Assembly (NCBI RefSeq): GCF_031624395.1
Contig: NZ_JAMQON010000001.1
Coordinates: 62,001-126,000, forward strand
Origin: Halomicroarcula saliterrae
GTDB taxonomy: Archaea; Halobacteriota; Halobacteria; Halobacteriales; Haloarculaceae
Length of the DNA stretch: 64,000 bases
Direction of reading: 5' to 3'
In this document: one piece after another, positions 17,812 through 26,532 of the stretch
Position numbering within the stretch: the first letter of the stretch is position 1
How the letters are laid out: every line of letters starts with the position of its first letter
Notes under the pieces: model-generated
What the model was told of the DNA's origin: nothing
Databases searched by the model: none
The model's input: the letters and a program-made list of their open reading frames with translations, nothing else
Translations under genes and position numbers: made by a program

Positions 17812-18417
17812 ATGACTGGCGACGAGGGGGTCGACACAGAGAAGCGAGCGACGTTGCGTCGCTTCGCGGCCCTCGGCGCCGCCAGCCCCCTCGTCGGTCT
17901 GGCCAGCGGCGACAGCGATAGCGAGACGCCCGACGCCATCGCAGGCTACGTCTCGGCCCGTCCGGGCACCCACTTCTCGAAGCTCCGGGACGACCTCCAG
18001 CTGGGCACCGGCGAGGCACAGCACCACCTCCACCGACTGGAAAACGACGGCGCCGTCACCTCCCGGAAGGACGGCGACTATCGGCGCTACTTCCCGACCG
18101 AACAGTTCTCGACGTTCGAGCAGGTGGCGCTGGGGTATCTCCGCCGGTCGACACCGCGCGGGATGCTCGTCGCACTGCTCCGGGACCCGACCGTGACGGC
18201 CTCGGAGCTGGCGACACAGCTGTCCGTGTCACGACCGACGATAAGTAAACACGCGGCGGACCTGGAGGCGGCCGGGTTGCTCTCCCGGGAGGACGGCTAC
18301 GCCGTCGCCGAACCGGAGACGGTGTTGACGCTCCTGATTCGGTACGCCGATTCCTTCGGCGACGGCGCCGCACAGCTCGCGGCCGAAGCGGATTCGTTGG
18401 TGCGCTACGACCCCTAG
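17812..18417 (+). CDS. Two-domain winged-helix regulator with twin-arginine-like N-terminus
   Basis: A 201-residue protein with two winged-helix segments: residues ~45-95 (HFSKLRDDLQLGTGEAQHHL ... GDYRRYFPTE) and ~120-165 (ASELATQLSVSRPTISKHAADL), the second a clear HTH. Such tandem wHTH proteins are common haloarchaeal transcription regulators. The N-terminus TLRRFAALGAASPLVGLASG looks like a twin-arginine signal with a short hydrophobic stretch, unusual for a DNA-binding protein; it may be a membrane-proximal segment or a coincidence. The stop codon overlaps the convergent gene through a shared CTAG. Confidence 0.8.
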   Translation: MTGDEGVDTEKRATLRRFAALGAASPLVGLASGDSDSETPDAIAGYVSARPGTHFSKLRDDLQLGTGEAQHHLHRLENDGAVTSRKDGDYRRYFPTEQFSTFEQVALGYLRRSTPRGMLVALLRDPTVTASELATQLSVSRPTISKHAADLEAAGLLSREDGYAVAEPETVLTLLIRYADSFGDGAAQLAAEADSLVRYDP

Positions 18418-18656
18418 GCGTCGACCATCCACGTCGTCGACGAGGAGTACCCCCACTTCTCGACGTCGATGTTGTGGTCCCCCTCCGCGATGGTCGTCAT
18501 GTTCGTCCCAACCTCTTTGGCAGAGAGCCCGAGCTCGTCGCCGATGAGCCGCGATTTGAAGTAGGTCTGCTCGTCCGCGTTCGCCTGCAGGTAGTCGAGG
18601 ATTCGGCGCTGTTTCTCCGAGAGGGGGTTGTCGGCCGTCTGTGCGGTGGCGCTCAT
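18414..18656 (-). CDS. Small conserved haloarchaeal HTH protein (DUF7123-like)
   Basis: An 80-residue protein: LSEKQRRILDYLQ opens a helical domain, SRLIGDELGLSAKEVGTNMTTI is a helix-turn-helix, and KWGYSSSTTWMVDA is the typical C-terminal wing of a widely conserved haloarchaeal family. Probably DNA-binding. Convergent with the tandem-wHTH gene, sharing the last four bases (CTAG). Confidence 0.8.
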   Translation of the reverse strand: MSATAQTADNPLSEKQRRILDYLQANADEQTYFKSRLIGDELGLSAKEVGTNMTTIAEGDHNIDVEKWGYSSSTTWMVDA

Positions 18657-18866
18657 TGTATCCGGTAGTTACAGCGAAACTCCCTTAGGGGGTTTGGTAC
18701 GGTGGGTTAACCGGCCGCTGTCTTGCGGTTTGCTCGTCTTACCGGGCGGGGCACGGGCGTCAGCCGGACTCGGTCGAACCGTGTTGGTACAGCGGGGAAA
18801 CGGTTTCCTGCCGACCGGTCACCCTGTCCGGCAGTTCTTTAATCATGGCCGGATAGTATGGCAAGT

Positions 18867-18872
18867 GGAGGT
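18867..18872 (+). promoter_or_regulatory. Shine-Dalgarno supporting a TTG start
   Basis: GGAGGT lies 8 nt before the TTG at 18881. No ATG or GTG fits the family N-terminus, so this site decides the start. A TATA-like TCTTTAATCA is at about 18835-18845. Confidence 0.6.
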
Positions 18873-18880
18873 CTATCACA

Positions 18881-19282
18881 TTGGAAATCTCGGACGAACT
18901 GCTGTGTCTGTTCAGTGCTGACGTGACGGTCGAGGACGACCGCTATCTCGTCGAAGTGCCACGGCGCGAGGTCGAGACTGGCACCGTCGAGGCCGGTGGG
19001 ACGTACCGCGTCGCGCTCATCTCCGCGGATATCGATGCCAGACCTGACGAGGGTACCGAGACGGAGACACCGCCCGACCAGCCCCAGCCGCCGGTCGAAC
19101 CCGGCGAGACCCGTTACGTCGAAATCGAGGACATCGGCAAGCAGGGCGACGGCATCGCCCGCGTCGAGCGCGGCTACGTCATCATCGTCCCCGGTGCCGA
19201 CATCGGCGAACGGGTGAAAATCGAGGTCACCGAGGTCAAATCGAACTTCGCCGTCGGCGAGATTCTCGACGAAGACCTGTAG
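18881..19282 (+). CDS. TRAM-domain protein
   Basis: A 133-residue protein with a C-terminal TRAM domain (residues ~75-133: RYVEIEDIGKQGDGIARVERG ... IVPGADIGERVKIEVTEV), a small beta-barrel RNA-binding module found alone in many haloarchaea. The N-terminal part (LLCLFSADV ... REVETGTVEAGGTYRVAL) is a haloarchaea-specific extension. Stand-alone TRAM proteins act as RNA chaperone-like factors in some archaea; the role here is inferred. TTG start with a good ribosome binding site. Confidence 0.85.
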   Translation: MEISDELLCLFSADVTVEDDRYLVEVPRREVETGTVEAGGTYRVALISADIDARPDEGTETETPPDQPQPPVEPGETRYVEIEDIGKQGDGIARVERGYVIIVPGADIGERVKIEVTEVKSNFAVGEILDEDL

Positions 19283-19317
19283 CAGACGCCGCCTCTCGAC
19301 GGCCAGGGACACGCAGT

Positions 19318-20046
19318 TCAGCCGTCTCCGAGTTCGGTCCCGTCGGGCCGTTTCTGTCCCTCAGAGTCGTGAACCACGACGCCGTCGGCGTCCGTCGGTT
19401 CGTAGTTCTCTCTGACGCCGATGGCCTCCTGTAGCTCTCTGACCGCTCGCTCTTTCAGCGCCGCGGCCAGTTCCACGGCGTCCTCGCGGGCGATATCCCG
19501 ACCCAGCCCCTCACACTCGTGTGCGCGGACCATCCCCTCGGTGTCGCCGGTTTCACCGGCTTCCAGCGCAACGCTGTCCACCACTTCGCCCATCGGCTGG
19601 CTGGTCCCGCCAAGCGCGACGGAGAACGGGTAGGTCCGGCATATCAGTGGCCGGTCCTCGTGGACCGTACAGGCGCCGACGCCGTCGGACTCGTCGTAGA
19701 ACGTACAGTCACCACACGCGTCGGTCTGGAGTGCCCACTCGAAGGTCTCGCCTCGCTGGCCGTCGGGCGTTTCAGTGAGGCCGTAGGGCATCGGCCGGGC
19801 CACGTCGCGGAAGTCGTAGTCGCCAGTCTCCTGTACCCGGCGGATCTCGTCGGGGAACACCGTGGCCGTATGCGGCTCGCCCTCGCTCTCGTCGGCCGGC
19901 TCCGCGCCGTCCCCACAGCCGCCGTCGTCTGCCTTACAGCAGGCCCCACAGCGCGTACACTCGAAGCCGATACGCTCGATGGCGTCCGCGAGTTCGGCCA
20001 CGTCGAGGTCACGGGCGCGGTCGAGTTCGGTTTCGAGCGAGTCCAT
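19318..20046 (-). CDS. YkgJ-family cysteine cluster protein
   Basis: A 242-residue protein with the YkgJ (Zn/Fe-chelating) cysteine pattern: CTRCGACCKADDGGCG near residue 30, CGDCTFY near 112, and CTVHEDRPLICRTYPF near 129. The cysteines probably bind an iron-sulfur cluster or zinc. The C-terminal third is helical. Families of this type are linked to metal-dependent modification, but no reaction is established. It is monocistronic, convergent with the TRAM gene. Confidence 0.87.
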   Translation of the reverse strand: MDSLETELDRARDLDVAELADAIERIGFECTRCGACCKADDGGCGDGAEPADESEGEPHTATVFPDEIRRVQETGDYDFRDVARPMPYGLTETPDGQRGETFEWALQTDACGDCTFYDESDGVGACTVHEDRPLICRTYPFSVALGGTSQPMGEVVDSVALEAGETGDTEGMVRAHECEGLGRDIAREDAVELAAALKERAVRELQEAIGVRENYEPTDADGVVVHDSEGQKRPDGTELGDG

Positions 20047-20095
20047 AGCCCATTCTGGGTGGGGACGTTCAAAAAGTGTGCGTCAGCGCGTGGGG

Positions 20096-20656
20096 TCAGG
20101 CGTCGGCCAGTCCCGCCCGACGGTGGATGACGGCGCCCACGGCGCCGACGGGAATCGTCAGCCAGAGGGTCAGGAGGACGCCGTAGACGGCATAGGCCAC
20201 GACGAGCGCTACGGGCGTTCCGCTCACCGACACGACGCCGTCCAGCAGCCAGTCGGCCCACATCGCGAACACGGGAAAGAGGACCGTCGTCCCGACGTAG
20301 ACACCGACGCCGACGAACTTCCCCGCGGCCGCCCGCCTGCGGCCCGACAGCCGCCGTATCCGACGCCAGAGGACGGCTCCGGCGAGAAAGGCGACCGGGG
20401 CCGCCACGACGGACGCGCCGACGCTCATCGCCAGCAGTATCTCGAGGAGCTCGTAGTCCGTGCCGGCGAGCGTGAGCCGCTCGCTGAAGAGGAGGGGGAG
20501 CGCGAGGACGGCACTGGCGAGTGCCCCACCGACCACCGCGCTGGTGGCGAAGACACAGCCGGCGCCCACGTCGGCGCGGTCGACACCGGGAAACCGGTGG
20601 GGGCCGTAGCGCTCACAGCGCCGTCGAAGCCATTTCGCCCACGCGGAGTCGCTCAC
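20096..20656 (-). CDS. Hypothetical four-helix membrane protein
   Basis: A 186-residue protein with a basic N-terminus (WLRRRCERYG) and about four hydrophobic spans (residues 30-56, 70-95, 110-132, 145-175) separated by an Arg-rich loop (RRIRRLSGRRR). I do not recognise the family. Its start is a GTG at 20656; the ATG seven bases upstream is out of frame. The AT-rich gap 20660-20737 upstream holds its promoter. Confidence 0.7.
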   Translation of the reverse strand: MSDSAWAKWLRRRCERYGPHRFPGVDRADVGAGCVFATSAVVGGALASAVLALPLLFSERLTLAGTDYELLEILLAMSVGASVVAAPVAFLAGAVLWRRIRRLSGRRRAAAGKFVGVGVYVGTTVLFPVFAMWADWLLDGVVSVSGTPVALVVAYAVYGVLLTLWLTIPVGAVGAVIHRRAGLADA

Positions 20657-20737
20657 GCGGCATCTTTCACTCCCAAAGAAATTAAATTATTAACATTTGT
20701 ATCGAAACACAACTATTTTATCGGCGCCGGTGAGTAG

Positions 20738-21511
20738 TCACAGGGGTTTCGCCCGCTCGCCGTTCCACCGAAGGGCTCCCTCGACGGCCAGTTTTTCGAG
20801 GTGTGCGATTACAGTCGCCCGTGCGAAGTCACGCACGCCGGTCAGGTCCTTCCGGTAGGCCCGGTCGAGTACGTCGTCGGCGGTCTCGGCGCCCGATTCG
20901 ACGGCCGCGTGCACGCGCCTCTCGCGGCGGCGGCGATGTGCGAGGAGCCGCCGACAGACCGCTCGCGGTGCCTCGATCGTGGGCCCGTGACCGGGGTACA
21001 GACTGGTCGGCGTCCGGGCGTGGAGTCTGCGGAGCGAGGAGAAATAGGCCCGCATGTCCCCCTCCGGGGCACCGACGACGACGCTGCCCTCGGCGACGGC
21101 CACGTCGCCGCTGACGACGCCGGCGTCGGTGGCGAAGCCGACGTGTTCCGGGGCGTGGCCGGGCAAATCGACGACGGTGACGCCGTCGGCGGCAGGGATT
21201 GTGGTCCCCTCCGCGAACGTCCGGTCGGGGACGACGCCCGTTGCGGCCTCGAAGTCGTCGGTGCGGCCGCGCCGCGCCCAGACGGTCGCGCCGGTCACCT
21301 CGGCGTAGGCCGCGACGGCACCGACGTGGTCGGGGTGGTGGTGCGTGACTGCGAGGTGTTCCACGTCGGCGGCCGCGACGGCCCCGTCCAGTCGCTCGGT
21401 CCGTCGAGCCGGGTCGGCGAGCAGCGCCGCAGGGCCGTCACTCAGATACGCGGCCGTCTCGCCAGTCGGTGCGCGCGATTCGACGGCCACGTTCACCCGG
21501 TGCCAGCCCAT
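20738..21511 (-). CDS. Metallo-beta-lactamase-fold hydrolase
   Basis: A 257-residue MBL-fold enzyme. The binuclear-metal motif is THHHPDHVG (His57, His59, Asp61, His62), with later ligands in DLPGHAPEHVGF and SLYPGHGPTIE. The C-terminal helical extension (RRRERRVHAAVESG ... ARATVIAHLEKL) is the LACTB2-like domain seen in RNase/hydrolase relatives. Substrate cannot be told; the closest architecture is LACTB2-type proteins. It ends 39 nt from the start side of the HTH gene 21551-21820, same strand. Confidence 0.88.
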   Translation of the reverse strand: MGWHRVNVAVESRAPTGETAAYLSDGPAALLADPARRTERLDGAVAAADVEHLAVTHHHPDHVGAVAAYAEVTGATVWARRGRTDDFEAATGVVPDRTFAEGTTIPAADGVTVVDLPGHAPEHVGFATDAGVVSGDVAVAEGSVVVGAPEGDMRAYFSSLRRLHARTPTSLYPGHGPTIEAPRAVCRRLLAHRRRRERRVHAAVESGAETADDVLDRAYRKDLTGVRDFARATVIAHLEKLAVEGALRWNGERAKPL

Positions 21512-21550
21512 CGGCTGACCGGTCGCGGGCGACGCTGAAAACTCCGGCGG

Positions 21551-21820
21551 CTAGGCGGTGAGGAAGTAGACCTGCTTTCGCGCGTCGGTGAAGCTGTACC
21601 GCGAGTCGACGAGTTCCGACTCCTCCAGTCGGTTCAGCGCGTAGCGCACGGTCCGGTCGGGCAGCAGCGACGTCTCGGCCAGCTGGCCCTGTGACAGCGG
21701 CGCGTCGTCTTCGAGTACCTTCGCGACGAGCTTCGCGCTCGGCGGTAGTTCCCGGAGCCGCTCCCTGAAGTCTTCCTGCGCGAACGGTGAGCCCCCAACG
21801 TCCTCGGTAGTCGTACTCAT
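21551..21820 (-). CDS. MarR/ArsR-like winged-helix regulator
   Basis: An 89-residue single wHTH protein. PPSAKLVAKVLEDDAPLSQGQLAE leads into the recognition helix region LLPDRTVRYALNRLEESELVDSR and a short wing (RKQVYFLTA). This is a widely conserved haloarchaeal small regulator. It reads towards the MBL gene and may share a transcript with it. A 21-bp palindrome lies 72 nt upstream and may be its own operator. Confidence 0.83.
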   Translation of the reverse strand: MSTTTEDVGGSPFAQEDFRERLRELPPSAKLVAKVLEDDAPLSQGQLAETSLLPDRTVRYALNRLEESELVDSRYSFTDARKQVYFLTA

Positions 21821-21891
21821 ACTGACCGTTATTCCACCGCTATTGGTAAAACTTGGCTATATTCATGACCAAACAATACAGATACTATGAT

Positions 21892-21912
21892 GTGTATAAT
21901 GTCTCCTTATAC
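21892..21912. promoter_or_regulatory. 21-bp palindrome, candidate operator
   Basis: Arms TGTATAA / TTATACA flank the spacer TGTCTCC. It sits in an AT-rich island between the divergent HTH gene (start 21820) and methyltransferase gene (start 22026). Confidence 0.5.
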
Positions 21913-21995
21913 AATACCCGATTTCCGAAATTCCCGGTGCCGGAGTCGGCGCTCCCGGTGGCCCGCGGCCCCGCGGAACCGCGATTCCAGTATCG

Positions 21996-22001
21996 TTTTA
22001 T
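21996..22001 (+). promoter_or_regulatory. TATA element of the methyltransferase gene
   Basis: TTTTAT lies 25-30 nt before the GTG at 22026, consistent with a leaderless transcript and supporting the GTG start. Confidence 0.55.
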
Positions 22002-22025
22002 CCCCCCGGCGGGGACAATCGTAGC

Positions 22026-22739
22026 GTGAAAGGGCAGGAGTGGTACCAGACCGACACTGTGGCCGAAGAGTACGAGGCCAAGCGGTTCTCCCGCGGTGGA
22101 CGGATCATCGACCGCCGCGAGAAGGAGGCCGTGCTCGGCGCTATCGGTCCGGTCGAGGACAAGAAGATTCTGGAGGTCGCCTGCGGGACCGGCCGCTTCA
22201 CCGTCATGCTCGCCGAGCGAGACGCCGACATAACCGGTCTGGACATCTCGGGCCCGATGCTACAGCAGGGCCGCGAGAAGGCCCAGGCCACCGGCGTCGA
22301 CGACCACGTCGAGTTCATGCGTGGCGACGCCGCCCGGCTCCCCTTCCCGGACAACCACTTCGACACCGTGCTGGCGATGCGGTTCTTCCATCTGGCGGAC
22401 ACGCCGGCTGCCTTCCTCGCGGAGATGCGCCGGGTCGCCAAGGAGCAGGTCTTCTTCGATACGTTCAACCGCTTTTCGACGCGGTCGCTGTACAACTGGG
22501 CGCTCCCGATGGGATCGCGGCTGTACTCCCGGTGGGAGATCGACCGGCTGCTGGACGGCGCGGACCTCGAACTCGCCGAGGAGTCCCACGACTGGGTGCT
22601 CCCCTACGGCTTCTACCGGAAGATTCCCAACGAACTCGCCTCGTCGTTTCGCTCTATCGATACGGCTATCGGCGCCAGTCCGCTCGGTGACAAGGTCGCG
22701 TCGGTCTCCTACTGGAACACGCGCGTCGGGACGCGGTAG
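22026..22739 (+). CDS. SAM-dependent class I methyltransferase
   Basis: A 237-residue Methyltransf_11-type enzyme. Motif I is LEVACGTGRFT (residues 49-59), motif II includes ITGLDISGPMLQQGR, and the post-motif segment is LPFPDNHFDTVLAMRFFHL. The C-terminal 60 residues contain hydrophobic and aromatic patches. Substrate is unknown: relatives methylate quinones, lipids or small metabolites. It starts with GTG. The next gene is a glycosyltransferase on the same strand but 328 nt away with its own promoter. Confidence 0.88.
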   Translation: MKGQEWYQTDTVAEEYEAKRFSRGGRIIDRREKEAVLGAIGPVEDKKILEVACGTGRFTVMLAERDADITGLDISGPMLQQGREKAQATGVDDHVEFMRGDAARLPFPDNHFDTVLAMRFFHLADTPAAFLAEMRRVAKEQVFFDTFNRFSTRSLYNWALPMGSRLYSRWEIDRLLDGADLELAEESHDWVLPYGFYRKIPNELASSFRSIDTAIGASPLGDKVASVSYWNTRVGTR

Positions 22740-23035
22740 CGACTCTCGGACGTCGATAGCTGGGTAGGCGAGACGCGCGTAGTCTGAGACGATACCCGCC
22801 TCTGAGCGACCGGAGTACGCTCGTCGAGTCGCGAGGACGCTCCTGTGAGTAGCGCGACGACACCGAGGCCGGGGCGCTGGCTTCCCCCTTCGGCCGCGGT
22901 CGTCGCGCCGACTTCTGCCGGTGTGGCTCCCGCCCGTTACCGGGCGGTTCGCCGTCCCCGTGTCAGCCCAGCTACCGTGTCGCGCTGTCCCGAGCGCCAC
23001 GCTGTCCCGCCCCACGCCGCACTGTCGCCCGCGAG
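22740..23035. other. Gene-free region
   Basis: About 300 nt between the methyltransferase and glycosyltransferase. Open frames here are shadows without family-like sequence, and I see no tRNA or strong hairpin. Confidence 0.6.
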
Positions 23036-23041
23036 TTTTAT
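23036..23041 (+). promoter_or_regulatory. TATA element of the glycosyltransferase gene
   Basis: TTTTAT lies 27-32 nt before the ATG at 23068 and fixes that start over the longer open frame from 22921. Confidence 0.6.
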
Positions 23042-23067
23042 GCGCTTCCGGCGTCGAACCGTGGGGT

Positions 23068-23964
23068 ATGGAGCTATCGGTAGTGGTCCCGACACTGAAC
23101 GGCCGGGAGGAACTGGCCGGCTGTCTGGACGCACTCGCCGAGCAGGTCCCCGACGCCGAGGTTATCGTCGTCAACGGACCGTCTGCCGATGGCACGACCG
23201 GGATGGTACGCGACCGGTCGGACGTGGACGTGCTGGTCGAGATCGCGGACCGCTCGGTCACCGTCGCCCGCAACGCCGGGCTGGACCGGTCGACGGGCGA
23301 TATCGTGGCCCTGGTGAGCCACACGCTCTCCGTAGAGGCGGGCTGGGCCGAAGCCGTTCGGTCGGGCACGGAGTCACACGCGGCCGTGACGGGACCGACA
23401 CACGAGCAACTCACCGCCGGCATGACGACCGAGTCCAAGGAGTCACGCACCATCGCCGGCCGGGAGGTGACGTATTTCAACGCCGGCAACGTCGCGTTCC
23501 AGCGGTCGGCGCTGGAGGCGCTCGACGGGTTCGACGAGTACCTCGAAATCGGGAGCTCACGCGACGTAGCCCACCGGCTGGCCGACTGCGGCTACACCGT
23601 CGGGTGGGACAGCGGGATGTGCGTGAGCCGTGAGTTCGAGGCTGACGGCGGCATCCGCGAACGGGACTGGCACTGGAAGTACCGCTCGCTGGCGTACCGG
23701 CTGGTGAAAAACTACGGGGTCCGGCCGACGGTCGCCCGGCGGCTGGTGAGCCACGCCGGTAGCGACGCCGTCGAGGCACTGAAAGGCGTCGCGAGAGGTG
23801 AGACGGCCCCGTCGCAGTGGCTCTCGACCGGACGGGACGTCATCGGCGGCACCGGACTGGGGAGCAAGGACGGACTCGCTGCCCGGTACCCTCGCCGCGA
23901 CCCGAACCCCAACGGCCGCTCGGTCCGCGCCGACCGCGCCGTCGCTGTGTACGACTGGCGCTAG
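23068..23964 (+). CDS. Family 2 glycosyltransferase
   Basis: A 298-residue GT-A fold protein. It begins with the GT2 nucleotide-binding strand LSVVVPTLNGREELAGCLDAL and continues EVIVVNGPSADGT and ARNAGLDRSTGDIVALV. YFNAGNVAFQRSALEALDGF is the conserved acceptor-side block. No membrane span is evident. It transfers a sugar from an activated donor, probably to surface polymers or glycolipids; the acceptor cannot be told. The gene converges on the next one with a shared CTAG stop. Confidence 0.85.
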   Translation: MELSVVVPTLNGREELAGCLDALAEQVPDAEVIVVNGPSADGTTGMVRDRSDVDVLVEIADRSVTVARNAGLDRSTGDIVALVSHTLSVEAGWAEAVRSGTESHAAVTGPTHEQLTAGMTTESKESRTIAGREVTYFNAGNVAFQRSALEALDGFDEYLEIGSSRDVAHRLADCGYTVGWDSGMCVSREFEADGGIRERDWHWKYRSLAYRLVKNYGVRPTVARRLVSHAGSDAVEALKGVARGETAPSQWLSTGRDVIGGTGLGSKDGLAARYPRRDPNPNGRSVRADRAVAVYDWR

Positions 23965-24779
23965 AACTGCCGCGGCGCGAGCGGGTCGACGACCCGGCCC
24001 GCGTTGTTCGAGAACACTTTCTTCATCGCGTCCTCGGGCACGTCCAGCGTGAGAATCTCCATGACGGCCACGTTCGGGTGGGTGTGTGGCGCGCCGCTGC
24101 CAAAGAGGACGCGGTCGGGATGCTCGCGGATGGCCCGCTCCAGCGGGTCACGGTACCGGACGACGCTCGTATCGAGGTAGAGCCGGTCGTGGTCGTCGAG
24201 CAGGGCGATGGCCTCGTCCATCAACTCCACGCGGAGCGGGTGGGCCCCGAAGTGCGAGAGGATGACCGGGACGTCGTAGGAAAGCAGCTCGTCGGCGAGT
24301 GACAGCGGCGGGACCTCCTCGCCGCCGTGGACGAGCACCGGCAGCGACACGTCGGCGAGCCGGGCGAGCACGGGCTCCGTGGGGAGCCCGTCCTTGGCGG
24401 GGTGGAGCTTGAAGCCGTAGAAGCGGTCGTCGTAGGCGTACTGCTCGATGTCTTCGGGGGTGGTCTGGTCCTCGTCACCGCGACTGGTCAGGTTCCGGAG
24501 CCGGGAGCCGGCGCTGCTACCGGGCTCTCGCCCGCCCCTGATTCGGGCAAAGGCAACCAGCGGTCGGCCGACGGACATCCGCGCGACGGCGTTGTTGGCC
24601 TTCAGGTAGCTCCCCTCGCGGGCGTTCGGGTAGACGACGGCCCGGACCACCCCGGCCTGGTGCATCTCGCGTTCGAGCTGTTCGGGGTCTCCCAGGCCGG
24701 GTCGGGGCCGACGCTCTTCGTCGGGTTCCACCCGCGCGTGGACGTCGACCACGCGAAAGCCGTGCTCCAGCTCCAGCAT
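23961..24779 (-). CDS. Amidohydrolase-like (ACMSD-type TIM barrel) protein with altered metal site
   Basis: A 272-residue TIM-barrel protein of the amidohydrolase_2 superfamily: RVVDVHARVEP at the N-terminus, YGFKLHPAKDGL, LPVLVHGGEE, ILSHFGAHP and VLFGSGAPHTHP at the C-terminus. The usual N-terminal H-x-H reads His14-Ala-Arg16, and the usual FGSD-x-P reads FGSG, so one metal ligand and the catalytic aspartate are missing. It may be a non-hydrolytic relative. Convergent with the glycosyltransferase. Confidence 0.8.
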   Translation of the reverse strand: MLELEHGFRVVDVHARVEPDEERRPRPGLGDPEQLEREMHQAGVVRAVVYPNAREGSYLKANNAVARMSVGRPLVAFARIRGGREPGSSAGSRLRNLTSRGDEDQTTPEDIEQYAYDDRFYGFKLHPAKDGLPTEPVLARLADVSLPVLVHGGEEVPPLSLADELLSYDVPVILSHFGAHPLRVELMDEAIALLDDHDRLYLDTSVVRYRDPLERAIREHPDRVLFGSGAPHTHPNVAVMEILTLDVPEDAMKKVFSNNAGRVVDPLAPRQF

Positions 24780-24906
24780 TATCGGACATGCGGGAAAGCC
24801 GATAATAAATCATCGGGCCGTTTCGAGCAGTCGACGCCGGGATTTCGGCGCGTCGCGCTCTCGTCCGTCGGTCGGAGCGGAGCGGTGGGCGACCCCATTC
24901 GTCACT

Positions 24907-24915
24907 TTTATATAG
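24907..24915 (+). promoter_or_regulatory. TATA box of the thermosome gene
   Basis: TTTTATATA, a strong haloarchaeal TATA box, is 37-45 nt before the ATG at 24952, implying a short (about 10-15 nt) leader. Confidence 0.65.
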
Positions 24916-24951
24916 AACCGCTTACGATGGATAAGGTGAGGTTACACATCT

Positions 24952-26532
24952 ATGTCATCTGGCCAGCGACGCATGGGCGGCCAGCCCCTCTTCATTCTCG
25001 ACGAGGACGCCCAGCGCACACACGGTAAGGACGCACAGTCGTCGAACATCTCCGCCGGCAAGGCCGTCAGCGAGGCCGTACGAACGACGCTCGGACCGCG
25101 CGGCATGGACAAGATGCTCGTCTCCGACAGCGGCGACGTCGTCATCACGAACGACGGCGCGACCATCCTCTCGGAGATGGACATCGAACACCCCGCCGCA
25201 CAGATGATCGTCGAGGTCGCCCAGACCCAGGAGGACGAGGTCGGCGACGGGACGACCACGGCCTCGGTCCTGGCCGGCGAGCTGCTCGCGAAGGCCGAGG
25301 ACCTGCTCGACGACGACGTCCATCCGACGACCATCGTCGAGGGGTACCACGAGGCCGCCGGGCTCGCACAGGAGGCGATCGAGGGCGAGGTCCTCGACGT
25401 CGAGCTCGACGACGACACGCTCGTCGAGGTCGCCGAGTCCTCGATGACCGGCAAGGGCACCGGCGACGTCGACGCCGAGCGCCTCGCCGAGGTCATCGTC
25501 GATGCCGTCCGTCACGCCAAGAGCGACAACGGGGTCCGCCGGGACAACATCGAAGTCCACACCCAGACCGGCGCGGCGACCTCCGCGACCGAGCTCGTCG
25601 AGGGCGTCATCATCGACGACACGCCCGTCCACGACAACATGCCCCGCTCGGTGACAGACGCCGATATCGCCGTCCTCGACGCCGAGCTCGACGTCAAGGA
25701 GAGCAACGTCGACGCCCAGTACAACGTCACCAACGTCGACCAGCTCAACGCCGCACTGGACGCCGAGGAGCAGGAGCTGTCGGGCTACGCCGAGGCCATC
25801 GTCGACTCGGGTGCCGACGTGGTCTTCGTCACCGACGACATCGCCGACCGCGTCGCCTCCCAGCTGGCGAAAGCCGGCGTCCTCGCCGTCGAGAGCGTCA
25901 GCTCCTCGACCGCCAAGGACATCGTCGAGACGACCGGCGCCAAGCGCGTCGGCTCCGTCGAAGACCTCGATTCGGACGCGCTCGGCTTCGCCGAGTCCGT
26001 CGGCGTCGAGAAGCACGGCGACGAGGAAGTGACGTTCATTCAGGGCGGCGCGGCCGCCCAGAAAGTGACCGTCTTCGCCCGCGGCTCGACCGAGCACGTC
26101 GTCGACGAGATCGAGCGCGCGCTCAACGACGCGCTCGACGTGACCATCGCCGCGCTCGACGCCGGCGGCGTCGTCCCCGGTGCCGGCGCGACCGAAATCG
26201 CCGCCGCGGACCACATCCGCTCGACCGCGGCGTCCATCGAGGGCCGTAAACAGCTCGCCGTCGAGGCCTTCGCCGACGCGCTCGACGTGCTCCCGCGCAC
26301 GCTCGCGGAGAACACGGGCCTCGACGCCATCGACGCGCTCGTCGACCTGCGCTCGCACCACGAGAGCGAGGGCATCGCCGGCGTCATCAGCGAGGGCCAG
26401 ACGGGCGTCGTCGCCGACCCCGTCGACTACGGTATCCTCGACCCCGCCGCGGTCAAGCGCGAAGCGGTCGACTCGGCCACCGAGGCCGCGACGATGATCG
26501 TCCGCATCGACGACGTCATCTCGTCGAGCTAG
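24952..26532 (+). CDS. cct3: Thermosome (group II chaperonin) subunit, Cct3-like
   Basis: A 526-residue chaperonin subunit of the double-ring ATP-driven folding machine. Conserved signatures: [43 protein letters not shown] and [13 protein letters not shown]. Unlike the main haloarchaeal subunits it lacks the Gly-Met-rich C-terminal tail and stops at RIDDVISSS, which with its length (about 524 aa in Haloferax Cct3) and position near lonB/nadM points to the third, accessory subunit. Likely heat-regulated through its promoter, though I see no specific heat-shock element. Confidence 0.93.
   Translation: MSSGQRRMGGQPLFILDEDAQRTHGKDAQSSNISAGKAVSEAVRTTLGPRGMDKMLVSDSGDVVITNDGATILSEMDIEHPAAQMIVEVAQTQEDEVGDGTTTASVLAGELLAKAEDLLDDDVHPTTIVEGYHEAAGLAQEAIEGEVLDVELDDDTLVEVAESSMTGKGTGDVDAERLAEVIVDAVRHAKSDNGVRRDNIEVHTQTGAATSATELVEGVIIDDTPVHDNMPRSVTDADIAVLDAELDVKESNVDAQYNVTNVDQLNAALDAEEQELSGYAEAIVDSGADVVFVTDDIADRVASQLAKAGVLAVESVSSSTAKDIVETTGAKRVGSVEDLDSDALGFAESVGVEKHGDEEVTFIQGGAAAQKVTVFARGSTEHVVDEIERALNDALDVTIAALDAGGVVPGAGATEIAAADHIRSTAASIEGRKQLAVEAFADALDVLPRTLAENTGLDAIDALVDLRSHHESEGIAGVISEGQTGVVADPVDYGILDPAAVKREAVDSATEAATMIVRIDDVISSS

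Noticed and set aside
22740-23067. A possible RNA gene or tRNA in the gap
   Set aside because: I looked for cloverleaf-type T-loop and anticodon patterns and found none.
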